A stretch of DNA of 64,000 bases, taken from Gnetum montanum (Eukaryota > Streptophyta > Gnetopsida > Gnetales > Gnetaceae). The first letter of the stretch is position 1. Every line of letters starts with the position of its first letter. Below are positions 10,870 through 22,960 of this stretch, piece after piece. The stretch covers positions 1,118,439 through 1,182,438 of the forward strand of contig MNCI01012713.1 in the NCBI GenBank assembly GCA_015680685.1, read 5' to 3'. The position numbers and the translations under genes were made by a program. The notes under the pieces are model-generated. The model made no database searches, had not been told where the DNA came from, and saw nothing but the letters and a program-made list of their open reading frames with translations.

Positions 10870-12110
10870 AAATCAAAAAGGTAGCTACAAAGGTGATTGA
10901 GTCCAAAGCTTAAGAAAGTTATTAAAGATGAAGTGGAACAACTTCTTAAGGTAGGGTTCATCTATCCTATAGTAGACAGTGAATGGGTGATCCAATTCAT
11001 GATTATTCCAAAGAAATAAGGAAAATGGAGAGTCTATATAGACTTCAAGATGTTGAATATGGAAACATTTAAAGATCATTTCTCATTATCATTTGTGAAC
11101 CACATGTTGTATACAATTATAAGGCACAACTACCACAGTTTTCAGGATGGTTATAGTGGTTATTACCAAATTCAAATAGCACAAAAATATTAGGCCAATA
11201 TGAATTTCACAAATCTCTAGAAAAATCTTGAAGCTAAGAAGATGTCCTTTAGTTTTTGTAATGTCCCTATAACTTTTCAATGCAAGGTACTTAGAATTTT
11301 TCAACAGCAAATTGGTAGTGGTGTGGAAGTCTTCATGGATAACTTCTCCACCTATGATACCAACTTTAAACAAGCCTTAAACCATCTAAAATAGGTGCTA
11401 AAGCACTGTGTGAAGATAAACTTACAACTCAATTAGCAAAAAAGCTACTTGACAGTCCAAGAGGGAATAGTCTTGGGGCACTCTATTTTAAGAAAAGGGC
11501 TAAACAAGGTACAAATCATCCAAAGAATTACCAAATAGCCATAAATTTTAAAAGATGTGAGGTCATTCCTTGGCCATACTAGTTACTATAGGCACTTCAT
11601 CAAGAATTTCTTCAAAATTGTCAAACTGCTAGTGGAGCTTATAAAGAAAGATGTAGATTTTAAATGAACCAAATAATGAAAATAAGCATTCTAGTAACTA
11701 AAGCAAAAACTCATAGAAACTCCAATTCTATGTGGTCCAGATTGGTCCAGTCCATTCCACATAATGAAAAATGCATCTAACTATGCATTGGAATTAGTGC
11801 TAACATAATTGGATGATTAGGAATATCCATACTACATCCATTGTACAAGCAGAAGCATTGTGGGTTTGCAACTAAACTCATGATAATGGTCTATGCCTTA
11901 GAAAAATTTAGAAATTATGTGCTTGGATATCTAATTTTTATGCATACTAATTATAGTCTCATTCACTTCCTAATGAACAAGCCAACAATTAGCCCTCGTG
12001 TCATATAGTGGTTGGTAATTTTTCAAGAATTCAACCTTACCATGATGGATAGAAAAGGGACCAAGAATCTAGTTGTCAATCATTTGTCTCGGTTATGATG
12101 AGATAGAAAA
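10870..12110 (+). pseudogene. Reverse transcriptase and RNase H relic of AthX
   Basis: RT motifs in order: EQLLKVGFIYPIVDSEW near 10,940, KWRVYIDFKMLNM near 11,030, FQDGYSGYYQIQIA near 11,140, FMDNFSTYDTNF at 11,332-11,367 and LGHSILRKG near 11,480. The catalytic FMDD is FMDN here (GAT AAC at 11,338-11,343). RNase H starts near 11,750 with FHIMKNASNYAL, where the usual first catalytic Asp is Asn; the HTN...VSFTS segment corresponds to YTDH of the family. Stops and frameshifts throughout. Confidence 0.8.
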
Positions 12111-12339
12111 GAGGACAAGGAGCCTTTATCTAATCAATTTGTATATGAACTTCTCTTTGGTAAATTCATTAAAGTTTAGAAGCCAAGGGTTATTAATTGG
12201 TATGATGAGTTCCTCTCCAATCTCCTCACATAGGAGACTCCAACAAAATGGGACAATAAGAAGAAATAATAGTTTCTTTACCAGGTTAAGCATTACATGG
12301 AAATCCAAGGTAAATCTTATAAGGTTTGTACTAATGGCC

Positions 12340-13190
12340 TAGTTCAATGATGTGTTCCTAATGGTTATCAATTTTGCATCATCTAAGATGCTCATGAGAG
12401 TCCTTGCAAAAACCTCATGGAAAAATACTTTTGGCTAACGATCTATAGCGATGCTTATCATTTCTCTCGTTCATGCAAGAAATGTTAGAGAGATGGAGCA
12501 ATGACTATAAAAATGGAAGAGATCCAATAGTGGATCTAACCATTGGAGCCTTGTGACCTTTTAGGCATTGACTTCATGTGGCCCATCACCCCCATGTACA
12601 TTGGAAATACATACATCATAGTTATCATTGACTACTACACCAAGTGAATTGAAGTTATAGCCATATCAAATTGTACATATACCATTGTAGCTTAGTTTGT
12701 ATAATAATTGGTGGTAAATAGGTTTGGTATACCTTAAGCACTCATTGTAGATAATATCTCTTATTTTATAGGTTCTACTTTTCAAAAATTAATGTAACTC
12801 TTGGACGTACAACATAAACTTACAATCCCCTACCACCCCCAAGCCAATAGTTAAGCTAAAGTTACCAATAGGAAAATCACTAGGATTCTAACACAAACTA
12901 TTAATAGATATAGGAAAGATTGAAGTACAAAAATTAATGATGCTCTCTAGGCATATTGATCAACCTAGAAGCTTCCTATAGGATAATCTTCCTATGAGTT
13001 AGTATACATAAAGTTACCAAAACTTCCAATCCAAGCTGAACTCCATACACTTACAACTACAATGAGCTTAACCTAGACATTAACCTATCACATAAAGAAC
13101 ATCTTATAACACTTAATGTATTAGATGAGAATCAACAAATAGACTTGATGATAAATGAGGTGAACAAGGCATACCACAAACATGGTCCAT
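12340..13190 (+). pseudogene. Integrase relic of AthX, 3' truncated
   Basis: The zinc-binding region is decayed near 12,370-12,500. The core shows YIVIIDYYTK-like sequence near 12,620, VDNISYF near 12,750 and YHPQANS near 12,830. At the position of the catalytic Glu (35 residues after the second Asp) the codon reads Lys (AKVTN at about 12,854-12,868), as also in Ath3. The C-terminal domain breaks off near 13,190 (VNKAYHKHGP), where chromovirus RT on the other strand begins, so the rest of AthX, including its 3' LTR, is deleted. Confidence 0.75.
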
Positions 13191-13199
13191 GAAATAGCA

Positions 13200-14200
13200 T
13201 TATCTCACTTGAGTTTCATTATTCCACATGTAATCTTTATTTTTATTCAAAAAAGCAAACATGGGTCATGAAATATCCCTAAAATGTTTTATGAACTATC
13301 TAATAAAACCCACTAAACCAAGTAATTATCTTACCTTCCCAACATTCTTAGGAGTTGGCCAATCCCTAATAGGTTTCACCTTCAGATCTTTCATCCAAAT
13401 TTGATTTTTAGAAATCACATGCCCTAAATATGTGATTTACCTCTTGAAGAAATGACTTTTCTCCATGTTGATCACTAACTATACATTCTCTAATTTAAGA
13501 TACATCATTCTCAAGTGATCTAAGTGCTCTTCCTCATTAAAGCTATATACGAAAATATTGTTAGAAAATTTAATACAATACCTACCAATCAATTCCTTCA
13601 ATACATTATGCATTAACCTCATGAATGTAGCAAGTGCATTCATGAGTCAAAAAATAGCATCACCAACCACTCAAACAATCCATCTAGTGTCTTAAAACTT
13701 GTCTTTCATTCATCACCATATCTAATTATTATTTGATGGTGTCCACTTTTCAAATCAAATTTTCTAAACATTTCAGCATTGGCAAGGACTTCAAGGATAT
13801 TATCCATCCTTGGAATAGGAAACCTATATCCCACTATTACCTTGTTGATGACCTTGAAATCAATTCACATCCTCCATTCATCATTGTTCTTCATTGGTAC
13901 TAGTATTGTTGAAATTACACAACATGAAATAGATTCACTTATGAAACCATTTGTAAGTAACTCCTCTACTTTCCTTTGCAATTTAGTCCATTGAATTAGT
14001 GTAATCTAGTAAGCCCTCTTGTTTGTAATGGTAGCACTAGGAATAAAATCAATTTGATATTGTACATTCCTCATTGATGGCAGTCCATCCAATTCCCCCT
14101 TAAACACCTTGGAAAATTTCTCATTCAAGCCTACCATGCATGTAGGAATTTCAACATATACATTATCATGATTAGTAGCAACTACTATCAAAATAACAAA
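13200..14200 (-). pseudogene. Chromovirus reverse transcriptase relic
   Basis: Minus-strand RT with FPIPRMDNILEVLANAEM and KFDLKSGHHQI near 13,740-13,830, KTSFKTLDGLFEWLVM near 13,690, and NEEEHLDHLR, LGHVISKNQ and FIKHFRDIS toward 13,280. The usual YLDD box reads FSNN (about 13,553-13,567), both Asp codons changed to Asn by G-to-A changes. It joins near 13,200 to truncated AthX; the RNase H and integrase parts of the same element lie at 212-1632. Only about 20 residues seem to be missing between the halves. Confidence 0.85.
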
Positions 14201-14329
14201 ACCAAAACCTATTTCAACATGTTCCTTAATGTATTTTCTCTCTCCTAGACAAATTAAGAAAGCATTAAATGAGCTTTGTTACCTCACTTGTTCATCTATC
14301 ATTGGAATCAACTTATGGATTCCATCAGA

Positions 14330-14830
14330 TCTAGCTACACTACACACATTTCTTACTCCATGAAACTAAGAACCATTGTCAAAATTATAAGTCTATAAAG
14401 AATTACATCAACATAAACTATCAAAAGTACATCATACTTTATAACATCATGAAAACCTCCAATTTTAAATTTCAAAATACATTGTTGCCTCACTACTTGG
14501 AAAAAATCTCTAGACAACCAATGCACTTTCTAGGGTCTAGGATGATGATTAGTTACCAAACCTAATCAATCAATTACCCTAGAAGAAATAACATTTTCTT
14601 TAGCTCCTTCATTAATCAAAACATGGATCCATTTCCTACTAAGAAAATATCTAGCCCTAATCTGAAACACCAATTTTCTAGAAGGATGATCTCCTCTATT
14701 TACATTCCCCATGAATGCACAAGAATTTAGTCTAGAAACTTTCTCAAATTTTTGAATCATTAGGATTACCTCTCTAAAGAGCTTGGATTGATGTCTCCTC
14801 CACCTCCATGGTTTACACATCTTTATCCTT
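14330..14830 (-). pseudogene. Chromovirus protease relic
   Basis: The frame at 14,566-14,820 reads MCKPWRWRRHQSKLF and ends WIHVLINEGAKENVISSRVID, which corresponds to the chromovirus protease segment with D-x-G (here NEG, active Asp lost) followed by A/S-x-x-NVIS. Sequence continuing toward 14,330 (RPXKVHWLSRDF) resembles the HPRPYKVQW segment of this family. It lies between gag with its zinc knuckle and RT, the normal chromovirus order. Confidence 0.7.
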
Positions 14831-15898
14831 CGCTACCTTGTAAAGTAGACATTCTCATTACTTGTGTCCTCATTCTTCACACTTGAAGCATTGAGTCTTG
14901 AATGAGCTATTGTGTTCACCCTTTCCTTCCTTGTCTTGGTTCTACCTAGCCTTGTCCTTCTCATCATCCATTTTGAGTCTTCTTATTATGGCTGCCATCC
15001 TTATCTTCATATTTAAACTTAAATCCTTGTTCCTTCTCCTTTGAATTTTGTTTGCTTTTGTTTCTAAATCCACATAATTTCTTCTTAGCCTTGAGTACAA
15101 ATCATAAGCTTTAAAGATAGTTCTTTCTAATACATAATTTTGAGACCTCCTAAAAGGATTGAAGCCTATTCATATTCTTCCCAATTTACCTTAGTTTGAT
15201 GAAATAGATCACAAAATTTAATGTAAAATTCTTTAACATTCTTTTCATCTTACCTTAGGAATTTTAACTTCATGATATCCTCTTGTCTTTGCTAAGACTG
15301 TTCAAATTTCCTTTTTAACCTATTTTTCATCACATTCCAATCTTTGATGGATTTGACCATTTTGTCTTTCATAATCCTAAAATACCTTTTTTCACCAAGT
15401 AGAAGCTATACCTTCTAATCTGGATTCTACAATAGGTACCCTCAAGTTATCTGGTACATTTACCAAATGGAAGTGCTTCTCAAGTGCCTTTAGCTAACTT
15501 GCAAAACCACTAGTGCCATCTAGATCATTAAAGGTCTTTAATCCAATGTATGGAAGTCTTGCAACATTTCCAAATGTTATCTATAAGAGTTGGAATTCTC
15601 AAAATTTTCATATGAGGAATAGGATTTCCTTCCATTGGAATCCTTGGTTGATGGTTTCCTACACTTCCATAGTTGGATTGTCCTTCCTCTTCATTCACAC
15701 TATCTTTGAACAGTTGTAAAACTTCTTCATCTAGATGTTCAAGTTGGTCATCTCAGCATGTCTAGATATGACTAGAATCAGTATTTCTATCTGCCTTTGT
15801 GCTAATTTCATCCAACTAAGCAACCATCATCTAGAAGGTATAGTTCATGCTTCCTATATCTTTGTTCAGTGCTTACACTTATTTCTTCTTTGGCATCA
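14831..15898 (-). pseudogene. Chromovirus gag relic with CCHC zinc knuckle
   Basis: Reading down from a probable ATG at 15,898 (MPKKK), gag shows FYIKFCDLFHQTKVNWEEYE near 15,210, typical of chromovirus gag, and near 14,870-14,910 a CX2CX4HX4C knuckle (CFKCEE.GHK..EC, dots are stop codons). The stops are consistent with C-to-T or G-to-A changes. Nucleic-acid binding and capsid formation are the family roles; this copy is dead. Confidence 0.75.
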
Positions 15899-15939
15899 TC
15901 TAAACTAGATAAAATTATCAACCAAACACAAGCAACAAT

Positions 15940-16845
15940 AAACACAAATCTTCAATACTAATAATGCTAAACTGGATTCACTCCAATAATTAATCATCTT
16001 CCAATACTAAATCCAGATATTATGAAAAGATACTTACTTTGCTAGAAAATAAGAAAACTAGCTATCTTCACTTATTTTATTAGAAGATTATAACAAGGTT
16101 CCACAATCCACAAAACATCCAAAAATCTCACACACTCAAATGATATTGTAGAGCATGAGGCTATACAACAACATAATGTCTATTCTCAATGTAAGATATA
16201 ACTGATAGAGAGATTCTCCCACAAACCAGAAATGAGATATCAACTCATAAGCAAGAGTAGAATACATAGGCCTACATAACTAAACTTGGAGCTACAACTT
16301 CTATGCACTCACTCAATGTGCTCTCCCTCCTCTTGATTATGTTTATACATGAACTTCATGACATTTTCTCTTTCAACTCTCTATGGTACAAGCATGAAAC
16401 ACCATAGATTAATTAAGAAAATAACATAAGAAAAACCTTAGTAAACCTTCCTCAAGTTTTACTTTAAGACCTTTACTATTTCCCATCTTTTTCTACCTTT
16501 CCTTACTATTTAATGAATTTTAATGACCAATTCTAGAAATTTTCTAGTTGTATGGATCATCTCTGACCTCCTCAATTCATCTTTTGGAAAAACACAACTT
16601 TTAAGGAAGACATCTCCTCTAAAGAGAAGACATCTCTCTCATCACAATACATCTTCCCCAAGACATCTCCTCTTCTAGAAATATGTCTTTCCTGAGACAT
16701 CTCCTCTCTAGGGATATATCTTTTTTATAGACTCATCTTCTAGGCAAGACATCTCCTTGACCTCCAATACATCTCCACATAGCTTAAAATCTATAAAAAC
16801 TCACATAGATGGAAAAACAAGGGGATCATAAGAGATGTCCCAACA
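15940..16845 (-). mobile_element. Putative 5' LTR of the chromovirus
   Basis: The minus strand starts TGTTGGGACATC at 16,845, a common LTR start, exactly where the host repeat (same sequence as at 52,050) is interrupted. The predicted target duplication is TAAAA at 16,846-16,850; the paralogue near 52,050 reads TTTTAAAAATCC at this site. A TATA-like CTATAAAAAAG lies near 16,722 on the minus strand. The inner end next to gag is unclear and I could not find a convincing primer binding site. Confidence 0.55.
16595..16840 (-). promoter_or_regulatory. Clustered AGATGTCTT motif in the chromovirus U3
   Basis: About eight variants of AAGACATCTCCTC (plus-strand reading) are spread over 250 bp upstream of and around the TATA-like box: near 16,598, 16,620, 16,645, 16,658, 16,678, 16,695, 16,746 and 16,768. 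Repeated short motifs of this kind are common in LTR enhancers; no function is shown. Confidence 0.45.
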
Positions 16846-17486
16846 TAAAAATCCATTTTTTCCTATACTCTTTCCCATTCCAAGAAAGAAGAATTCAAAA
16901 AGAAAAAAAACTAATGAAAACTCCAAAAATTATGACTAGTCATGATCTAAAGAATGCATGTCATCTTTATGAAGTTTGTTATTAGTCTCATTCTCTAAAG
17001 TAGCTTCTATACTAATTAATTTTTTCCTAAGTATAATTTGGAGTGTAATCTTATCTATAATTTATGGTTTATAAAGTTTATATTAGATATATATATTAAA
17101 TCTCAAATTGTCTCATGAGGTATTGTGAAAGGTAACCCATGTATAGATATCCTTTTTAATTATATGATTATTTTAATCATCATTGATGTTATAGTTCCCT
17201 TTGTGATCTTTTAAATTTCTAGTGCATATCATGATTTTATAGTCATTATGGTTCCTTACATTTTACATGCTTTTCCATCATTATGATTTCTATTAGTTTG
17301 ATGATATTTCACTTACATTCAACTTAAATTTTGAGGGCTAAATATTGACATCAACATTCCCATGCTTAACATGGGACCATAAGTTATAATTTTTATGTTT
17401 TTTTGGGCCTAGGATCATAATTTCATGGTTACCAACTCGACAAGTATAAGCTTATAAGGGTAGGAGTAGGGATACACTTAGGAAAT
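16846..17486. repeat. Host repeat H, copy 1, left part
   Basis: Aligns with 52,040-52,248 plus 61,273-61,725, including GACTAGTCATGATCTAAAGAA, GTCTCATGAGGTATT and TTTCTAGTGCATATCAT. This copy is intact where Ath4 sits in the other copy, and carries Ath2 at its right end. Non-coding as far as I can see. Confidence 0.8.
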
Positions 17487-18396
17487 TGATGAGTTCTTGG
17501 GTATCCCTACACTCTACCATATAAGTCACGAGTGCACACACACAACAAGATCATAATCCATGGATGGACAATGTAAGTATGCTAGAAGTTGATAATCAAT
17601 CTGCACTTGTTGTCTTCCCATTTTAAGTTAGTGAAGTATAAGTATATGGTTTAACAATAAGTGAGGCATATGATGTCTTGATGTTGTTGGCTTATGTTAC
17701 TTATAAGTGCAAACATAATGAAAGTGAGAATAAAATCTAAGTCTAAATGATGATAGAAATTTAATTCTATTATATCCTATGATGATGAGCAGTCATTCCT
17801 AGCTTTCAGTAGATGTCTTAGGTTCATGTAATCAACACTAGATTATCAAGTGTTATGCTATTGGGTGAACCAAGCAAGAACACTACTAGGATTACCAAAC
17901 AATTTCACTTATATGCTCAAAATTAGCATACTTATTCCACCTTAATAATGAACATGGGAAAGTCAAGTGCTTGAGAAATATAAAGAACTATACTAAAGTC
18001 AGCATATTAAGGAAATGAGAATTAAACTAAGTAAATAAAATAGCTAAGTAAATGCTATAATGGTGAAAAACAATCTCGATCTTTATTTTTGTTCATGAAA
18101 TGTACCCAAGTTCAATCCACTTGAATAAAGATTCTATTTGACTCTTCAATACCACATTGTAGGCATTCACTCTATTGCTAAGTGTAATCTACAAAAAAAA
18201 ACTACAAGAGGTTCACTAACGGTGGAATGAAAGTGGTTACATTGATGCAATCAAGTGTTGGTATTTATAGGGATGAACAGGATCCTCCACATCACATCAA
18301 CAATGACATATGTAGGACTATGATGTCCTAGATACGATATCATCTATGTCATATCATTGATATGATATCATAGCTCATCAAAAATAGATTTTATCA
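17487..18396 (-). mobile_element. 3' LTR of Ath2
   Basis: Runs from TGATAAAATC (18,396, next to the polypurine tract) to CAAGAACTCATCA (17,487) on the minus strand, with the TATA box TATAAATA at 18,262-18,269. The 5' LTR lacks the first 16 bp seen here and starts at the internal TGATGAG equivalent to 18,380. Confidence 0.85.
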
Positions 18397-18405
18397 TACC
18401 CCCAT
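18397..18405 (-). other. Polypurine tract of Ath2
   Basis: ATGGGGGTA on the minus strand directly precedes the 3' LTR, the same junction as in Ath3 and AthY. Confidence 0.8.
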
Positions 18406-18633
18406 AACTAACAAGAAACTTATCCTTGAGTTAAAATGAAAAAAGGATAGAGTTTCTTACAAAATTAGAAGGTATACTCAAACTTTGACATACTATTTAT
18501 ATACATAACTACTTGAATCTAAATGTCACATTGTGGTTTGAGTGATGTTTTAAAAAACTATCATGTATAGCATGAAGGAAACAACTAACCAACAAAACAA
18601 ATCAAATAAAAGTGAAATAGCTCAATGTGGTCT

Positions 18634-21292
18634 TTAAGTTCCTAAAAGTGGTAGCTCCTCCATTGATTTCTTTTCTTTATTATCAGGCTTCTAAAATTGG
18701 TAATGATTAAGAAATGCCTAAATCTTTTCTTCTTTTCACCTAGGATAATGTACCATCCATGAGAATTATTTGATGTTTAATGGTGTTAGTACTTCCCATG
18801 GGCATGGTAGCTATGGAAACATCTTATTGGCTTCTACATACCAGGCTATGAATTACCTTCTCTCTTCCTCAAATACCCTAGCCACTTTTCTCAATTCTTC
18901 ATAATCAATCATTCTACAAGCAAGGTTTACTACTGCATATTTCTAACCTTGGTAGTTGGCTTATACTATTTTGAGTTTAGAGTATACAATATGTAGTTGC
19001 TATTGGGCATCTTTCCTATCTCCAAACTCCTTCTCATACTATGCATATATAGCAGCTACTTACTGCTCTAGCTCATTTCTTGGTCTCTTGGTTATTAACA
19101 TGGCTATATTAACATACCAAAGGTTTGCTAATTCCATGCACTCTATGAGATCCTAGATCTATAGTTCTTTATTCTTTACTTCAACCTAGTAGGCATGGGC
19201 TTAGGCTATCTAGAATTAGATGTCAATCAAGTGTTTATGTTGTAATTGAACTAATCTTGGCCTTGGTTATCTAGATTTCTTTTTCATTAATTTACTTTTA
19301 CATGCCCACCTAGTCTCTGAAGTGTTCTTTGAATATTTTATGCTTCTTGGCCTTGTTCTACCATGTGTTGATTTCAATTACTAATTTTGTCGAATGATAC
19401 AAACTTCTTCTATTGATAAGGTTTGGGTTTTTCTAGTCAACTTATTCATGTCCAAGTTGACTCTAATGAATTATTCTTTTAATTGATGAATGATTTCTTC
19501 AAGAAACTTTTTCTACTTTTTAATATCTGTCAACCTTGTATTCTCTACAACAAGTTTCTTACTTACTTCCTCTAAGCTAATTATGGTTTTTTCATGTACA
19601 TAATTTTGTGCTTCCACTACTGATGTATTACACACAACCTTGTCTTTTTCCATCTCTAATTAAATATTTCTTAATATGAGCTACCATACTTATTCTATTA
19701 TAAATTGATCTAGTTAGTCTAGATCTATATATTTTTTAGGGTCTCTCCTTTCTACTTTCAAAGCTACTAACTTAGCTTACAACCTCTACACTTCGTTTTC
19801 TGCATACTTTGCTCTAATATCTACCATTAGTAGCTTTCCCTTTATTGTAATCTAATTAGACTAAACCATAGTGATATCACTAGGGATATCAAAGAGATTT
19901 TGGATTACTTTTCCTATCTATAGTAGTTAATTGAGAGCATCTTCATGTTCTATTGGGGTCATAGATATCATGATGTTGCATCACCACTACTATGGCTCCT
20001 TCTCTAGTTTCTAACATGACTTGGAAAGATGCAAAATTCCCTTAGATTTATTGTGCCCAATCATCATCTCCTCCTACCTATAAAAATACCTATCCACTAG
20101 TAGGTCCTATTGATACAGTAGGCATTATGAAGTTATCCCTGACTTGATACAAAGAAAATCCTTCCCTAGCTTCCCAACTGATTGTTTCTGTGATCTAGTG
20201 CAAGTGGTTCATGAAATCCCTATAATCTTGTTGTGTAGGAGCACTTTGTCTAGGTCCAACATGTACAAGCATTGATCCACTAGGTCTATATTCTTATTGT
20301 CTAGTTGCTAGAATGCTACTTTCTGACATGGATCCTACTACTCCCTTAGTGCCTGTTGGCTTCTCTAGCTAATCCTTCTTTAGTAGTACTAGTTTGGACA
20401 TCTTGTCATATGATACATTCTAGGATTTTCTTAGAACATCATTTGTATATCCAAAAATGCATGCTTTCTTGCACAACTTTCTAATGAGGTAAGCAAATAA
20501 TGGTGTGAGTTTCCCTACCTTCTTTTCTTCAAACCTTCTTTGTATTTCTAGAAAGAGTAGATGTGCTATGTTGGCATTGAATTTCCCCATGAGAATTACA
20601 CTTTCTCTACTACCATAGGTGAAAATTCTATTGAGTGTTAGTAGGTAACATGTGGTAGTTCTGATCTTGAAATAGATCTTCTCCTAAATAGTTAATTCAC
20701 TATACTCCTTGTCCTCTTTTCCATATCCTCTCTACAGTCATAAATTCTTTGCATTAGTTTTGGATTTAGTGGATATCTATGCTACATTCGCTCTGAAATT
20801 TGGAATATTAAATGCCTTTGCAATGGCTTCAATAGAGTAAGTCACAAAGACTCCTTTGATTTTAATGGTAGCATCATCTTGTTTATTCTTCCAAAATTAT
20901 TATACTTCTTCCATGTACCATTTACCATTACATAATAGAGTTGGCCATAAAGGAGAGGCTTGGAGTTGGATTTGGAAGCTCTCAAGAGCAAGCTCCATGA
21001 ATGGTCCAAAATTCAATTTAACAATTACTATGGACATGATGAACTTCTCTTGGATAGCCTAGATGCATTCTACTAATAGCATGAGACACTGTCCTTACTT
21101 AGGAGCTAGTGGTACTTCAGCCTTGACCTACATAGATTATTCTATATTAGGTGTTTTTTCATGAATGCTGAAGGATTGGACCTCTTAATATGATTGTGAT
21201 GTTTTTTCTCTAGTTTATCATCTATCTTGATTCCTTGATCTTTTACTTTCATGTTGTGAGGGTCCTTCAACTATAGGTCTTTTGGGAGCCAT
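18634..21292 (-). pseudogene. Accessory ORF of Ath2, long, function unknown
   Basis: Starts at ATG 21,292 (MAPKRPIVEGPSQHE) and ends at 18,634 (MEELPLLGT then TAA), about 885 codons. The N-terminal part has LNFGPFMELALESF, SPLWPTL, GKWYMEE, FWKNKQDDATIKIKGVFV, EKIYFKI and RKLCKKACIFGYTNDV, matching Ath4 line by line. A linker is followed by a long Lys/Glu-rich, probably coiled-coil region, then WYVEANKMFP, PCPWEVLTPLNI and SWMVHYPR.KEEK near 18,730-18,800. Start and end are out of register by one base, so there is at least one frameshift, plus many stops. It sits between pol and the 3' LTR, where Athila elements carry an env-like gene, but I saw no signal peptide or membrane segment. I do not recognise the family. 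Confidence 0.7.
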
Positions 21293-21737
21293 CTACAATC
21301 ATCGAAGATTTACTTAAGCTTATGCAAGGATTTAAATAGGTTTATAGTGTTTCATGTTCCTTTCTCAAATTCTTTGTTTTGTTCAAACTTTTATTCTTAT
21401 TATTACCCATGGCTCTTACTATGATTGAAGAGTTAGAAAAATTCGAAAAGTAATCCTTGTTTACTATTCTTTTAATTATAAGACTTCTCACAGTTATCCT
21501 TTCTTGTTTATTGTATCATTGGATGATTACCTAGGAAGTTTAGTTAGGTTCATTACCTTTTATTTGACTAATTGATTAAAATATTCTTGTTTGTTCTTTA
21601 TTCTTACCCTTAATATTCTATTTTGGCATTAGAAAAATTTGGCTTAATTGATTAAAATATTATTTTTTCTTTATACTTACTATTAATATTCCCTTACCAT
21701 GTTAGAAAAATTTGGCTCTTCTACACATAATACTCTT

Positions 21738-21749
21738 CCCCATGACTAA
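21738..21749 (-). other. Internal polypurine-tract copy in Ath2
   Basis: TTAGTCATGGGG on the minus strand, 12 bases shared with the Ath3 polypurine tract, lies between the internal-promoter candidate and the accessory ORF. Confidence 0.5.
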
Positions 21750-21910
21750 GTTGGTTACATTGTGATCAAGAGGATTCAAAAGTCATGCAAAGCATAACTA
21801 CAGTGAGGAAGTTATGGAGCTTTGGAGTTTGGGTGTTAAAGGCTCAAAAAAATAACATGAACTTCCCTTGTTTTGAAATGTGAAAATGAAAAATTTTCTA
21901 ACTCCTTGTG

Positions 21911-21990
21911 CATATATATAGATTTTTGTTGGTGAAACATCATAGATATGACATCATAGGACATAATAAATCATAGCTATGACATCACCA
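21911..21990 (-). promoter_or_regulatory. Candidate internal promoter of Ath2
   Basis: On the minus strand GATGTCATAGCTATGA and TATGATGTCATATCTATGATG-like motifs are followed by CTATATATATG (TATA-like, 21,911-21,920). The same kind of ATGATGTCAT/ATGATATCA motifs precede the TATA box in this element's LTRs (near 31,140-31,228). The accessory ORF starts about 620 bp downstream. Confidence 0.5.
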
Positions 21991-21996
21991 CCAAAA

Positions 21997-22960
21997 TAGT
22001 TTGATTTTTAAGCAATTTTTGGGTAAAAAATTAAGTCAATTGGATAGTTTAGAAGATTTGGATAGTCATATATAATTCTTAGATTATGGAAATTTGGTAG
22101 CCAAATATCATAAAGAAGGAATCTTTGGTAAATAAGGTCAATTAGATGTATAAGAGATGGTAGTGATAATTGCCAAAAGTATGATCACATGTGAACTTTA
22201 GGAAAGAAAAAAATCAATAATTAAAGCATCTAGAAGGAACAAGATGATGTGGAATTGGTCGTCAAGTATGAGGTACAAGAGTTATACAAGTGGATCCTCC
22301 CCAAAGCATGCTTTAGTCCTTAGTACCCTTGCATAACCACACCTATAAGTGTTCGTAGGAACTGAAGGAGTTGAATGTAGAACATACTTATCTTGAAAAA
22401 CACACATGCTAGTATTTCTAGAATGGGAAAATAACACTATATTATACAAAACCATTGAATTATGATTGTATATATCAGTTAAAGTATCTTGAATGGAGTC
22501 AAATGGATATTTTGGAAGATTTAGAAGTTATCTAAAGGATCTTTCATCATAGCTGATGTGCATATTATGGAAATTTGGTAGTCCAAGGTCATAAAGAACA
22601 AGTATTTGGCAAATAAGGTCAATTAGATGTATAAGAGATGGTAGTAAGAATTGTCAAAAGTATGATCAGATGTGAAACATTAGGAAATTAAAAAATCAAC
22701 ATTTAAAGTGTCGTAAAGGGACAAGATTATGTGGAATAGGTCATCAGATATGAGGTACAAGAGTTATACAAGTGAACCCTCCCTAAATCAGGCTTGAGCC
22801 CTTAGTGCCCTTGTATGACCACACCTATAATTTTTCATAGGCACTCAAGGAGTTGAATGTAAAACATACTTGTATTGAATAACACACATGTTAGTATCAC
22901 CAAAATGGAAAAATAACACTATATTATACAAAACCATTGAATTATGATTATATATATTAG
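21997..22960. repeat. Old 482-bp tandem duplication in Ath2
   Basis: Copies at about 21,997-22,478 and 22,479-22,960 align along their length, with shared GGTCAATTAGATGTATAAGAGATGG-type stretches and identical ends (ATATTATACAAAACCATTGAATTATGATT). Many differences separate them. Ath4 has a single version near 57,060-57,450, so the duplication is private to Ath2. Non-coding. Confidence 0.8.

Noticed and set aside
20856-21062. Plus-strand frame of 68 codons
   Set aside because: Antisense of the conserved N-terminal domain of the Ath2 accessory ORF.
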